Of a stretch of 26,459 nt of DNA, positions 13,863 to 21,301 are shown piece after piece. Origin of the DNA: Pseudomonadota bacterium (GTDB taxonomy: Bacteria; Pseudomonadota; Alphaproteobacteria; Ferrovibrionales; Ferrovibrionaceae); NCBI GenBank assembly GCA_023434425.1, contig JAEYSS010000230.1, positions 1-26,459 on the forward strand. The letters run 5' to 3'. How positions within the stretch are numbered: the stretch's first letter is position 1; the number at the start of each line of letters is the position of its first letter. A program made the translations under genes and the position numbers. Below the pieces are notes generated by a model. That model was not told the origin of the DNA, did no database searches, and saw only the letters and a program-made list of their open reading frames with translations.

Positions 13863-14423
13863 TTAAGCTGGCATGCTCTCCGTTTGCGTCGTGTTCCAGG
13901 TTTCGCGCGAAAGCGTGTGCCAGCTCACGATGCGGTCCCAGATTGGACCATCTCCAGTGTAGTTGAAACCCAGCTTGGCCAGCACGCGCTGCGAGCCGCG
14001 GTTTTCCGGCGCGGTCAGCGCGATCAGCTGCGTGAGGTTGCAGCGTTCGAAGCCGAAGGCCAGTGCCGCGCGACCGGCTTCGCTGGCGAGGCCGCGACCC
14101 CAGGCGGTCTTGCCCAGCAGGTAGAGCAGTTCGGTCTGCCCGGCTTCCGGTATCCAGCGCAGGCCGCATTGCCCGAGCAGGCGACCGCTCACACGATCCT
14201 GTACGGCCCAGACGCCATGGCCGCGCCGGTCCCAGTGATCGTTGTAATTGTGGATGTTGCTCTTGGCGCGTTCCTGCGCCTCGGCGCGCGCCAGCCCGCG
14301 ACCAGGCAGCATGTGGCGCATCACCTGGTCGTCGTTGTAGAAGCGCGCCAGCGTCTCGAAGTCGCGCGGTTCAAAGCGGCGCAGTAGCAGGCGCTCGGTT
14401 TCAAGAGTGGGGGTCTCGATCAT
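13863..14423 (-). CDS. GNAT-family N-acetyltransferase (RimJ/RimL-like)
   Basis: 186 residues. It opens with TLETERLLLRRFEPRDFE, the usual start of the RimJ/RimL-type GNAT group. The acetyl-CoA-binding region is WGRGLASEAGRAALAFGFE, followed by ENRGSQRVLAKLGFNY. It would transfer acetyl from acetyl-CoA to an amine on a protein or small molecule; the target is unknown. The frame is open to 14657, but the ATG at 14423 overlaps the methyltransferase stop as ATGA (14423-14420) and gives the normal N-terminus. That overlap implies translational coupling to the methyltransferase. Confidence 0.93.
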   Translation of the reverse strand: MIETPTLETERLLLRRFEPRDFETLARFYNDDQVMRHMLPGRGLARAEAQERAKSNIHNYNDHWDRRGHGVWAVQDRVSGRLLGQCGLRWIPEAGQTELLYLLGKTAWGRGLASEAGRAALAFGFERCNLTQLIALTAPENRGSQRVLAKLGFNYTGDGPIWDRIVSWHTLSRETWNTTQTESMPA

Positions 14424-14938
14424 GCCGGCTTCACGGCGCAGATGCGCTGTCGCACGGCGTTCGTTTCCTCGCCCTGCTCGAAGGCGCGTACGGTGAGGCC
14501 TGCTTCCCGGCACCAGTCGAACAACTCGTCGGGCCGCAGCAGGAAGTCCGGATTGCTCGGCTTGCCGAAGCGTTCGTTGCCGCGCATGAAGGTTTCGTAG
14601 ATCAGCACGCCACCGGGCGCGAGTGCAGCGGCGATCTGTGGAAACAGCGGTCGCCACAGGTAATTGGTCACGACGATGCCGCCGAACGGCCTTCCGGCGA
14701 GCAGCCAGGGACCGTTTTCGATATCGGCCTCGATCAGTTCGGCGCGATCATCGCCGCGCAGGTCGGCCACGCCGGAGAGATCGCGGTCGAGGAAAGTCAC
14801 CGGATGGCCGCTCTCGAGGAACAGCCTGCCATGCCGGCCGCCGCCGCAGGCGAGATCCAGTACGCGGCCGCCGATTGCCACCAGTGGCGCGAAACGTACA
14901 ACCCAGGGAGAGGGCATGTTGCCGCCATGCATAGCCAT
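14420..14938 (-). CDS. Small class I SAM-dependent methyltransferase
   Basis: 172 residues. Motif I is VLDLACGGGRHGRLF (26-40), followed by an acidic FLDRDLSG that would bind the SAM ribose, then VVTNYLWRPLFP and YETFMRGNERFGKPSNP. The protein is shorter than most Rossmann methyltransferases and resembles the TehB/UbiE-like uncharacterised group; the substrate is unknown. GGAG lies 7 bases before the ATG at 14938; a second ATG is at codon 8. It overlaps the GNAT gene by 4 bases. It is divergent from the DUF1178 gene across a 100-bp gap holding an inverted repeat. Confidence 0.88.
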   Translation of the reverse strand: MAMHGGNMPSPWVVRFAPLVAIGGRVLDLACGGGRHGRLFLESGHPVTFLDRDLSGVADLRGDDRAELIEADIENGPWLLAGRPFGGIVVTNYLWRPLFPQIAAALAPGGVLIYETFMRGNERFGKPSNPDFLLRPDELFDWCREAGLTVRAFEQGEETNAVRQRICAVKPA

Positions 14939-14954
14939 GCCTCATCTCCCCTTG

Positions 14955-14984
14955 TTGCGCCGTCGTGACGGCACTATGTATAAC
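14955..14984 (+). promoter_or_regulatory. Possible promoter of the DUF1178 gene, TTGCGC-18-TATAAC
   Basis: TTGCGC (14955-14960) and TATAAC (14979-14984) with 18-base spacing face the DUF1178 gene, whose ATG is about 55 bases downstream. The -10 runs into the inverted repeat at 14981-15007, so a protein bound there would block it. Confidence 0.4.
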
Positions 14985-15007
14985 CTGTTGCAATGCAAGG
15001 CAGGTTA
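14981..15007. promoter_or_regulatory. Nested inverted repeat in the divergent methyltransferase/DUF1178 promoter region
   Basis: TAACCTG (14981-14987) pairs with CAGGTTA (15001-15007). Inside it TTGCA (14988-14992) and TGCAA (14994-14998) form a second inverted repeat. It lies between two divergent genes, overlaps a possible -10 and has no T-run, so an operator is the likeliest reading. The regulator is unknown. Confidence 0.5.
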
Positions 15008-15038
15008 GGCCCCCCGGCCGAATCACCCGATACGAGTC

Positions 15039-15458
15039 ATGATCAAGTACGAACTGAAATGCCGCAAGGACCACGTTTTCGAGGCGTGGTTTTATGACAG
15101 CGCCACCTACGACAAGCAGGCGGCGGAGGGCAAGGTCGTGTGCCCGGTCTGCAACTCGCGCAAGGTGACCAAGGCGCCGATGGCGCCGCGCATCGGCAAG
15201 TCGAAGGGCGAGATTGCCGTCGCCGAGGCGAAGGAGATCGCCAAGGTACGTCAGGCGCTCACCGAACTGCGCGACCATGTCGAGAAGAACGCCGATTACG
15301 TCGGCGACCAGTTCGCCGAAGAGGCGCGCAGGATCCATTACGGCGAAACCGACAAGCGCAACATCTACGGCGAGGCGAGCGCGGACGAGGCCAGGGAACT
15401 GGCTGACGAAGGCGTCGACGTCGCCGTGATCCCGTGGTTGCCCAGGGGCGATGCCTAG
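15039..15458 (+). CDS. DUF1178 family protein
   Basis: 139 residues, typical for DUF1178. The N-terminal part has Cys8, His12 in place of the usual Gly-His turn region (KCRKDHVFEAWF), and the pair CPVC (Cys35 and Cys38). This looks like a small zinc-ribbon, followed by KAPMAPRIG. The C-terminal half is helical and charged and ends in the conserved GEASADEARELADEGVDVAVIPWLP. Its function is unknown. In many Alphaproteobacteria it directly follows the grxC-nitrilase genes; here three minus-strand genes intervene. No strong Shine-Dalgarno precedes the ATG. Confidence 0.93.
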   Translation: MIKYELKCRKDHVFEAWFYDSATYDKQAAEGKVVCPVCNSRKVTKAPMAPRIGKSKGEIAVAEAKEIAKVRQALTELRDHVEKNADYVGDQFAEEARRIHYGETDKRNIYGEASADEARELADEGVDVAVIPWLPRGDA

Positions 15459-15471
15459 CTATCCCTAAATT

Positions 15472-15540
15472 CGTCATCCCCGCGAAAGCGGGGAGCCAGC
15501 GCAATGGCACGACTGGGTTCCCGCTTTCGCGGGAACGACG
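15472..15540. repeat. REP-like palindromic element between convergent DUF1178 and ubiG
   Basis: Two 28-base arms (15472-15499 and 15513-15540) are inverted relative to each other with few mismatches, and each is itself a hairpin: CCCCGCGAAAGCGGGG in the left arm and TTCCCGCTTTCGCGGGAA in the right. Elements with this core, starting CGTCATYCCCGCGAAAGCGGG, are scattered in many proteobacterial genomes as REP/BIME-like repeats. Lying between two convergent gene ends, it could also end transcription from both sides. Confidence 0.8.
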
Positions 15541-15557
15541 AGTGTTGAAGCAGGGAG

Positions 15558-16301
15558 TTACACTCCCTTCACCGCAACCAGCATGTAATTCACATCGGTG
15601 TCGCGACCGATGCGCCAGCGGTCGTCGAACGGACTGTAGCTCACGCCCGCCACTTCGCTCAGCGTCAATCCGGCGCGGCGCAGGCCGCCGGCCAGTTCGT
15701 GGGGTTTCAAAAACTTCTTCCAGTCATGCGTGCCGCGCGGCACCCAGTTCAGGATGTATTCGGCCGCGACAATGCCGAGCGCGAAGGATTTCGGCGTGCG
15801 GTTCAGCGTGGCGGCAATCAGAAGCCCGCCGGGCTTCACCATCTGCCCGCAGGCGGCCAGGAAGCCGTCGAGATCGGCGACATGCTCCACGACCTCGAGC
15901 GCCAGCACCACATCGAACTGTTCGCCGGCCGCAGCCAGCGCCTCGGCGCTGGTGGCGCGGTAGTCGACGGCCACACCGGCCTCGGCGGCATGCAGGCTGG
16001 CGACCCCGATATTGCGTTCGGAGGCATCGGCGCCGACCACGCTGGCGTCCAGCCGGGCCATCGGCTCCGACACCAGGCCGCCGCCGCAGCCGATATCCAG
16101 CAGGCGCAGGCCAGAAAGCGGACTGTCGGACAAGCCGTCACGGCCGAAATGGGCGCAGATGCGGTCGCGGATGAACCCCAGTCGCACCGGGTTGAATTTG
16201 TGCAGGGGCCTGAACTTGCCCTGCGGGTTCCACCATTCCGCCGCCATGGCGGAAAAACGGGCGATTTCGGCGGGGTCGATACTGGCAGCGGACTGGCTCA
16301 T
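15558..16301 (-). CDS. ubiG: Ubiquinone biosynthesis O-methyltransferase
   Basis: 247 residues. It contains the UbiG opening (IDPAEIARFSAMAAEWWNPQGKFRPLHKFNPVR), the SAM motif LLDIGCGGGLVSEPMARL (67-84), the ALEVVEHV stretch, and the UbiG-specific NRTPKSFALGIVAAEYIL and GTHDWKKFLKP. It carries out both O-methylations of the ubiquinone ring. The frame is open to 16385, but the ATG at 16301 gives the standard N-terminus. It is divergent from lysC, an arrangement common in this class, and convergent with DUF1178. Confidence 0.97.
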   Translation of the reverse strand: MSQSAASIDPAEIARFSAMAAEWWNPQGKFRPLHKFNPVRLGFIRDRICAHFGRDGLSDSPLSGLRLLDIGCGGGLVSEPMARLDASVVGADASERNIGVASLHAAEAGVAVDYRATSAEALAAAGEQFDVVLALEVVEHVADLDGFLAACGQMVKPGGLLIAATLNRTPKSFALGIVAAEYILNWVPRGTHDWKKFLKPHELAGGLRRAGLTLSEVAGVSYSPFDDRWRIGRDTDVNYMLVAVKGV

Positions 16302-16409
16302 GCGGCGACTCGCTCGGGCTCGACAAAGGGCTAAGGAAACAGGGGATTTTTCCGCCCGGCTCGGCTTGCCCCGGACCGGTCCCAAGAGTATTAAGTACCC
16401 GCCTTTTGG

Positions 16410-16427
16410 CCGGCAAGGTTCTGCCGG
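16410..16427 (+). other. Small hairpin in the ubiG-lysC intergenic region
   Basis: CCGGCA (16410-16415) pairs with TGCCGG (16422-16427) around a 6-base loop, about 40 bases before the lysC start. It is too small to be a lysine riboswitch and lacks a T-run. The 165-base divergent region otherwise shows no clear promoter consensus. Confidence 0.3.
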
Positions 16428-16466
16428 TAACTATCGACAACAAACAGTGAAATGGGATCGAGCGAC

Positions 16467-17687
16467 ATGGCGCGCTTGGTGATGAAATTCGGCGGCACCT
16501 CGGTCGGTTCAGTCGACCGCATGAAGAACGTGGCCGCCAAGGTGAAGCGCGAGGTCGAGGCCGGCAACCAGGTTGCCGTCGTGGTCTCGGCCATGTCGGG
16601 CGAGACCAACCGCCTGGTCGACCTGTGCAAGCAGGTCGACCCGGTGCACGATCAGCGCGAATACGACACGGTCGTGGCCGCCGGCGAGCAGGTCACCACC
16701 GGCCTGGTATCCATGGCGCTGCAGTCGGCCGGCGTGAAAGCACGCTCCTGGCAGGGCTGGCAGGTGCCGATCCGCACCGACGACATGCACGGCAAGGCGC
16801 GGATCAGCGAGATCGACGGTACCGCCATGCTGAAGGATATGGCCGCCGGCATCGTGCCGGTCGTCGCCGGTTTCCAGGGTGTGGCTCCGGGCGACCGCAT
16901 CGCCACGCTGGGCCGCGGCGGCTCGGATACCTCGGCGGTGGCGCTGGCGGCCGCGCTGCAGGCCGACCGCTGCGACATCTATACCGATGTGGATGGCGTC
17001 TATACCGCCGACCCGCGCATCGTGAAAAAGGCCCGCAAGCTGGATAAGATCACCTACGAGGAAATGCTGGAACTGGCTTCGCTGGGCGCCAAGGTTCTGC
17101 AGACCCGTTCGGTGGAAATGGCGATGAACCACCGGGTACGGACCCAGGTTCTGTCGAGCTTCGCCGACGTGGCCGGCACGCTCGTTGTGGATGAGGAAGA
17201 GATCGTGGAAAAGCAGATTGTCTCTGGCGTGACTTACTCCGCCGATGAAGCCAAGGTCACCCTGATTGGCGTGGCCGACCGCCCCGGCATTGCCGCCGGC
17301 ATTTTCGGCCCGCTGTCCGATGCCGGTATCAATGTCGACATGATCGTCCAGAACATCTCCGAGGACGGCAAGAAGACCGACATGACCTTCACCATGGGCC
17401 GTGGCGATCTCGATCGTGCCGTTGGCATCCTGGAAAAGCAGGAAAAGAATCTCGGCTGGGCCAAGCTGGTGCCGGACCGCAATGTGGTGAAGGTGTCCGT
17501 GGTCGGCGTCGGGATGCGCAGCCATGCCGGCGTGGCGCATATCATGTTCAGGGCGCTGGCCGAGAAGAACATCAACATTCAGGCCATCACCACGTCCGAA
17601 ATCAAGGTCAGCGTGCTGATCAGTGCCGACTACACCGAACTGGCGGTGCGCGCTCTGCACACCGCCTTCGGTCTGGATGCGGAATGA
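16467..17687 (+). CDS. lysC: Aspartate kinase
   Basis: 406 residues. Catalytic motifs KFGGTSVG (from Lys7) and GRGGSDTSAVALAAAL (from 149) are followed by two C-terminal ACT domains (about 262-400, containing VTLIGVADRPGIAAGIF and VSVVGVGMRSHAGVA). It phosphorylates aspartate, the first step to lysine, threonine, methionine and diaminopimelate; the ACT domains normally carry lysine/threonine feedback control. The ATG at 16467 gives the usual MARLVMKFGGTS start; an in-frame ATG at 16452 has no Shine-Dalgarno. ptsP follows after 69 bases, the conserved alphaproteobacterial order. Confidence 0.98.
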   Translation: MARLVMKFGGTSVGSVDRMKNVAAKVKREVEAGNQVAVVVSAMSGETNRLVDLCKQVDPVHDQREYDTVVAAGEQVTTGLVSMALQSAGVKARSWQGWQVPIRTDDMHGKARISEIDGTAMLKDMAAGIVPVVAGFQGVAPGDRIATLGRGGSDTSAVALAAALQADRCDIYTDVDGVYTADPRIVKKARKLDKITYEEMLELASLGAKVLQTRSVEMAMNHRVRTQVLSSFADVAGTLVVDEEEIVEKQIVSGVTYSADEAKVTLIGVADRPGIAAGIFGPLSDAGINVDMIVQNISEDGKKTDMTFTMGRGDLDRAVGILEKQEKNLGWAKLVPDRNVVKVSVVGVGMRSHAGVAHIMFRALAEKNINIQAITTSEIKVSVLISADYTELAVRALHTAFGLDAE

Positions 17688-17756
17688 AAGCGGGAGGCCG
17701 ATGCGGGGAGGGCACGCCACACCAGCCTCTCCGGTAAATGGTAGCGGAGAACGGCT

Positions 17757-20027
17757 GTGACGCCGGGCCGGGCGCAAGCCCCCGGACCGCGTGGCCTGCT
17801 GCGCCGTCTCCGTGAGGTGATGGCCGAAGCCGGCACCGTCGATGAACGCCTGGGCCGCGTCGTGCGCAATATCGCTGCCAACATGGTGGCGGAAGTCTGC
17901 TCGGCCTATCTGCTGCGCGGCGACGAACTCGAACTCTACGCCACCGAGGGTCTGAACCCAGACGCCGTGCACAAGACCCGCCTGAAAGTGGGCGAGGGTC
18001 TGGTCGGCGACATCGCCGCCCATGCGCGACCGCTGGCGCTGGCCGATGCGCAGAGCCACCCGCAATTCGCCTACAAGCCGGAAACCGGCGAAGAGGTGTA
18101 TCACTCGCTGCTCGGCGTGCCGATCCTGCGCGACAACCGCGTGATCGGCGTCCTGGTCGTGCAGAACCAGACGCGCCGCCAGTATGTCGACGAAGAGGTC
18201 GAGGCGCTCGAGACCATCGCCATGGTGCTGGCGGAAATGGTCGCCTCGGGCCAGCTCAGCGGCGGCGAGGATCTGGTGGCGGCCACGCGCGCCTCCACCA
18301 TGCCGTTCCGCGCCGATGGCCGCACTCTGTCGGAAGGCCTCGCCATCGGCGTCGCCGTGCTGCATGAACCGCGCATCCATGTCGAGAAAACCATCGCCGA
18401 CGATATCCCGCGCGAAAAGGAGCGGCTGGATGCCGCGGTTGCCTCGATGCGCGACCAGGTCAACAGGATGCTGGAAGCGCCCGACAACGACATTGTCGGC
18501 GAAAGCCGCGACGTGCTCGAAACCTACAAGATGTTCGCGCATGACACTGGCTGGCTCGCCAAGCTGCACCAGGCCGTCGATTCAGGACTGACCGCCGAAG
18601 CCGCCGTGCAGCGCGTGCAGGGCGATACGCGCCACCGCATGCAGGCGATTACCGATCCCTATCTGCGCGAACGCCTCGCCGATCTGGACGATCTGGCCAA
18701 CCGTCTGCTGCTGCATCTGACCGGCAAGAGCAATCATCTGGCCTCCGAAGGCCTGCCCGACAATGCAATCCTGCTGGCCCGCAGCATGGGGCCGGCCGAA
18801 TTGCTGGATTACGACCGCCGCAAGCTGCAGGGCGTGATTCTCGAGGAAGGCTCCAGTGTCAGTCACGTGGCCATCGTTGCGCGCGCCCTCTCGATCCCCG
18901 TGATCGGCGGACTGGAGGGCGTGATTGCCAAGGTGGAGCCGGGCGATACGGTCGTGGTCGATGGCGACCATGCGCAGGTTTTCGTTCGGCCGGTGGCCGA
19001 TGTGGTCTCGGCCTTTCATCAGAGCGTCAGCCTGCGCCGCGCGCGGCTGGCGAAATATGCCGCGCAGCGGGAAGATCCGGCGATCACCGCCGACGGCACC
19101 AGTGTCGCCATGCTGGTCAATGCAGGACTGCTCATCGATCTCAGTCATCTCGATGAAACCAATGCCGATGGCATCGGGCTTTATCGCACCGAGCTGCAGT
19201 TCATGGTGCGGCCGACCATGCCCAAGGCAGATGCGCAGACCGCGATCTACCGGCGCGTGATCGAACATGCCGGCGACCGGCCGGTGGTGTTCCGCACGCT
19301 GGATATCGGTGGCGACAAGGTGTTGCCCTATCTGGTGAAGTATCCGGAAGAGAATCCCGCCATGGGCTGGCGCGCGATCCGCCTGACGCTGGATCGGCCG
19401 GCCCTGCTGAAAGTTCAGCTGCGCGCCCTGCTGGAGGCCGCCGCCGGCCGCAGCCTGCATGTGATGTTCCCGATGATCGCCGAGGTGGATGAATTCCGCC
19501 GCGCGCGGCGCCTGCTCGACCGCGAGGTACAGCGGCTGGTCAACCTGCGCAAGCCGGTGCCGCTGAAGGTGCAGGTCGGCAGTATGCTTGAAGTGCCGGC
19601 ACTGGCCTGGCAGTTGCCGGCCCTGCTGCCGCTGGTCGATTTCATCTCGGTCGGCTCGAACGACCTGATGCAGTTCATGTTCGCCGCTGACCGCGGCAAC
19701 CCCAAACTGGCCGACCGTTACGACCCGCTCAATCCGGGCATGCTCAGCTTCCTGCACTGGGTGGTGCAGCAGTGCCATGCCACAGGAACGCCGATTACCA
19801 TGTGCGGCGAAATGGGCAGCCGGCCGCTGGAGGCTATGGCCCTGCTTGGCCTGGGCTTCCGGCGTCTCTCCATGCCGGCCAACGCCATCGGCCCGGTGAA
19901 GGAAATGCTGCGTAGCCTGTCTGTTCCGGATTTGGCTGAATATATGGCTAAATTGTACACTTCACCCGATCACAGCGTGCGCGGACCGCTGGAGGAATTC
20001 GCGCGGGAAAATGGCGTAATTGTTTGA
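17757..20027 (+). CDS. ptsP: Phosphoenolpyruvate-protein phosphotransferase, nitrogen PTS enzyme I (EI-Ntr)
   Basis: 756 residues. An N-terminal GAF domain (about 15-165) identifies EI-Ntr rather than sugar-PTS EI. Then come the PEP-utilising N domain, the swivelling phospho-His domain with His370 in EGSSVSHVAIVARALSIPV, and the C-terminal PEP-binding barrel with SVGSNDLMQF and the catalytic Cys683 in MCGEMGSRPLEA. It takes phosphate from PEP to NPr (PtsO) and on to PtsN, regulating nitrogen, potassium and stringent responses; in several species the GAF domain senses glutamine. The start is GTG at 17757 with GGAGA about 8 bases ahead. The downstream RodZ-like gene follows after 63 bases. Confidence 0.97.
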   Translation: MTPGRAQAPGPRGLLRRLREVMAEAGTVDERLGRVVRNIAANMVAEVCSAYLLRGDELELYATEGLNPDAVHKTRLKVGEGLVGDIAAHARPLALADAQSHPQFAYKPETGEEVYHSLLGVPILRDNRVIGVLVVQNQTRRQYVDEEVEALETIAMVLAEMVASGQLSGGEDLVAATRASTMPFRADGRTLSEGLAIGVAVLHEPRIHVEKTIADDIPREKERLDAAVASMRDQVNRMLEAPDNDIVGESRDVLETYKMFAHDTGWLAKLHQAVDSGLTAEAAVQRVQGDTRHRMQAITDPYLRERLADLDDLANRLLLHLTGKSNHLASEGLPDNAILLARSMGPAELLDYDRRKLQGVILEEGSSVSHVAIVARALSIPVIGGLEGVIAKVEPGDTVVVDGDHAQVFVRPVADVVSAFHQSVSLRRARLAKYAAQREDPAITADGTSVAMLVNAGLLIDLSHLDETNADGIGLYRTELQFMVRPTMPKADAQTAIYRRVIEHAGDRPVVFRTLDIGGDKVLPYLVKYPEENPAMGWRAIRLTLDRPALLKVQLRALLEAAAGRSLHVMFPMIAEVDEFRRARRLLDREVQRLVNLRKPVPLKVQVGSMLEVPALAWQLPALLPLVDFISVGSNDLMQFMFAADRGNPKLADRYDPLNPGMLSFLHWVVQQCHATGTPITMCGEMGSRPLEAMALLGLGFRRLSMPANAIGPVKEMLRSLSVPDLAEYMAKLYTSPDHSVRGPLEEFARENGVIV

Positions 20028-20090
20028 AAACGCTGGCTTGATCGGCACATTGCCGTAATATGGCGGCAGTGAAGATATGTGGGCGAGATC

Positions 20091-21194
20091 ATGAATAGCC
20101 AGTCCGGCGGACAGCCGGCAGTGGCCGATGCAACGTCCCCGGCGGGGCGGTATGAGGGCGTGGGCCATAGCCTGAAAGTGGTGCGCGAACGGCGTAGCTT
20201 CGCGCTGGCGGATGTATCCGCGCGCCTGCGCATCCGCCGCCCCTATCTGGAAGCCATCGAGGAAGGCCGCTTCGGTGAACTGCCGGGCGCTGTCTATGTC
20301 AGTGGCTTCCTGCGCCAGTATGCCGAATTCCTTGGCCTCGATCCGGATCAGGTGCTGAAAAGCTATCAGGCCGAAAGCGATGGCGCTGTGCATCATCGCC
20401 CGGTCCTGAACTTCCCGATGCCGCGTCCCGAAGAACGCACACCCCGGCTCTGGCTTGTGGTAGGCGCGCTGGTGCTGGCCGGCATCGTCTATGCCCTGTG
20501 GTATCGCCACCAGGAAGCTTTGCGCGTCGGGCAGGACCTGATCCAGGCGGTGCCGTCGCGACTGGCCGATCTGGTGCCCAGCCCGCAGCCGATTGCACCC
20601 GCCGCACCTCCGATCGTGCTGCCGCCGCCGACGCCCCAGGCGGCGCAGGCACCGGCCGTTCCGTCGCCGCCACCTGCTGCGCCACAATCCGCCGTGGCGC
20701 CACCCGCTGCGCTCCCGCCTGTGGCGCAGGCACCCGTATCGCCGCCTGTCGCGCCCACGACGGCCCCCCCGGTTGCGCAGGTTCCGGCTGCCGCGCCGCC
20801 CGCCGGATCGGCGCCTGCTCCGGTTCCCGTTCCGGCCCCCGTTCCGGCCCCCGCTCCGGTCGCCGCGGCACCGAGCGCTGCCACCCCCGCCGTCGAGGCG
20901 TCGACCAGCTTTGGCGCCGCCACCGCCGGCCGCATCCGGGTCGAGGCCACGGCGCCGGCCTGGATTCAGGTGCGCGGCCCCAATAACGAACAGATTTTTA
21001 CTCGCCTGCTGAATGCCGGCGAACGCTACCAAGTGCCGGACCGCTCCGGGCTCACCCTCCTGACCGGCAATGCCGGCGGCGTGCGGATTGTGGTCGACGG
21101 CCAGCCGCTGGCGCCGCTGGGGGCGGAAGGCGAGGTCAAGCGCGGGATTCCGCTCGATCCGGAACGGCTGAAAAACCCGGGCGGCCAAGGCTAG
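20091..21194 (+). CDS. RodZ-like protein: HTH, one membrane segment, Pro/Ala linker, DUF4115
   Basis: 367 residues. A RodZ-type HTH lies at about 22-95 (VGHSLKVVRERRSFALADVS, then RRPYLEAIEEGRFGELPG and YVSGFLRQYAEFLGLD). One transmembrane helix is at about 119-138. A Pro/Ala/Val-rich linker of about 130 residues leads to a C-terminal DUF4115 domain (about 275-360, RIRVEATAPAWIQVRG). RodZ anchors MreB filaments and sets rod shape, so the role is probably cell morphogenesis at the inner membrane. The ATG at 20091 was chosen; an in-frame GTG at 20079 adds four residues. The linker DNA contains short repeats (about 20820-20870). In related genomes this gene sits between ptsP and ispG as here. 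Confidence 0.9.
   Translation: MNSQSGGQPAVADATSPAGRYEGVGHSLKVVRERRSFALADVSARLRIRRPYLEAIEEGRFGELPGAVYVSGFLRQYAEFLGLDPDQVLKSYQAESDGAVHHRPVLNFPMPRPEERTPRLWLVVGALVLAGIVYALWYRHQEALRVGQDLIQAVPSRLADLVPSPQPIAPAAPPIVLPPPTPQAAQAPAVPSPPPAAPQSAVAPPAALPPVAQAPVSPPVAPTTAPPVAQVPAAAPPAGSAPAPVPVPAPVPAPAPVAAAPSAATPAVEASTSFGAATAGRIRVEATAPAWIQVRGPNNEQIFTRLLNAGERYQVPDRSGLTLLTGNAGGVRIVVDGQPLAPLGAEGEVKRGIPLDPERLKNPGGQG
20820..20868 (+). repeat. Short tandem repeats coding the Pro/Ala/Val linker
   Basis: Units like GTTCCGGCCCCC recur two to four times with small changes and encode a Pro-Ala-Pro-Val pattern inside the RodZ-like gene. Slippage here would change linker length without breaking the frame, because the units are multiples of three. 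Confidence 0.55.
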
Positions 21195-21301
21195 GACTCA
21201 CAGGGCTAGGGCTCATACGGCCCGCCTGCCTTGCCATCCCCCGGTAAAGACGCCATGTTACGCCCGCGTCCGTAGACCCTAGCCGGACGAAACGTTAAGC
21301 C

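Noticed and set aside
16302..16466. Lysine riboswitch ahead of lysC
   Set aside because: The region is too short and shows only one 6-bp hairpin.
16509..18569. A 686-codon open frame on the minus strand across lysC and ptsP
   Set aside because: It is antisense to two strongly conserved genes with complete catalytic motifs. Its His/Gly/Arg-rich translation is typical of a GC-rich shadow frame.
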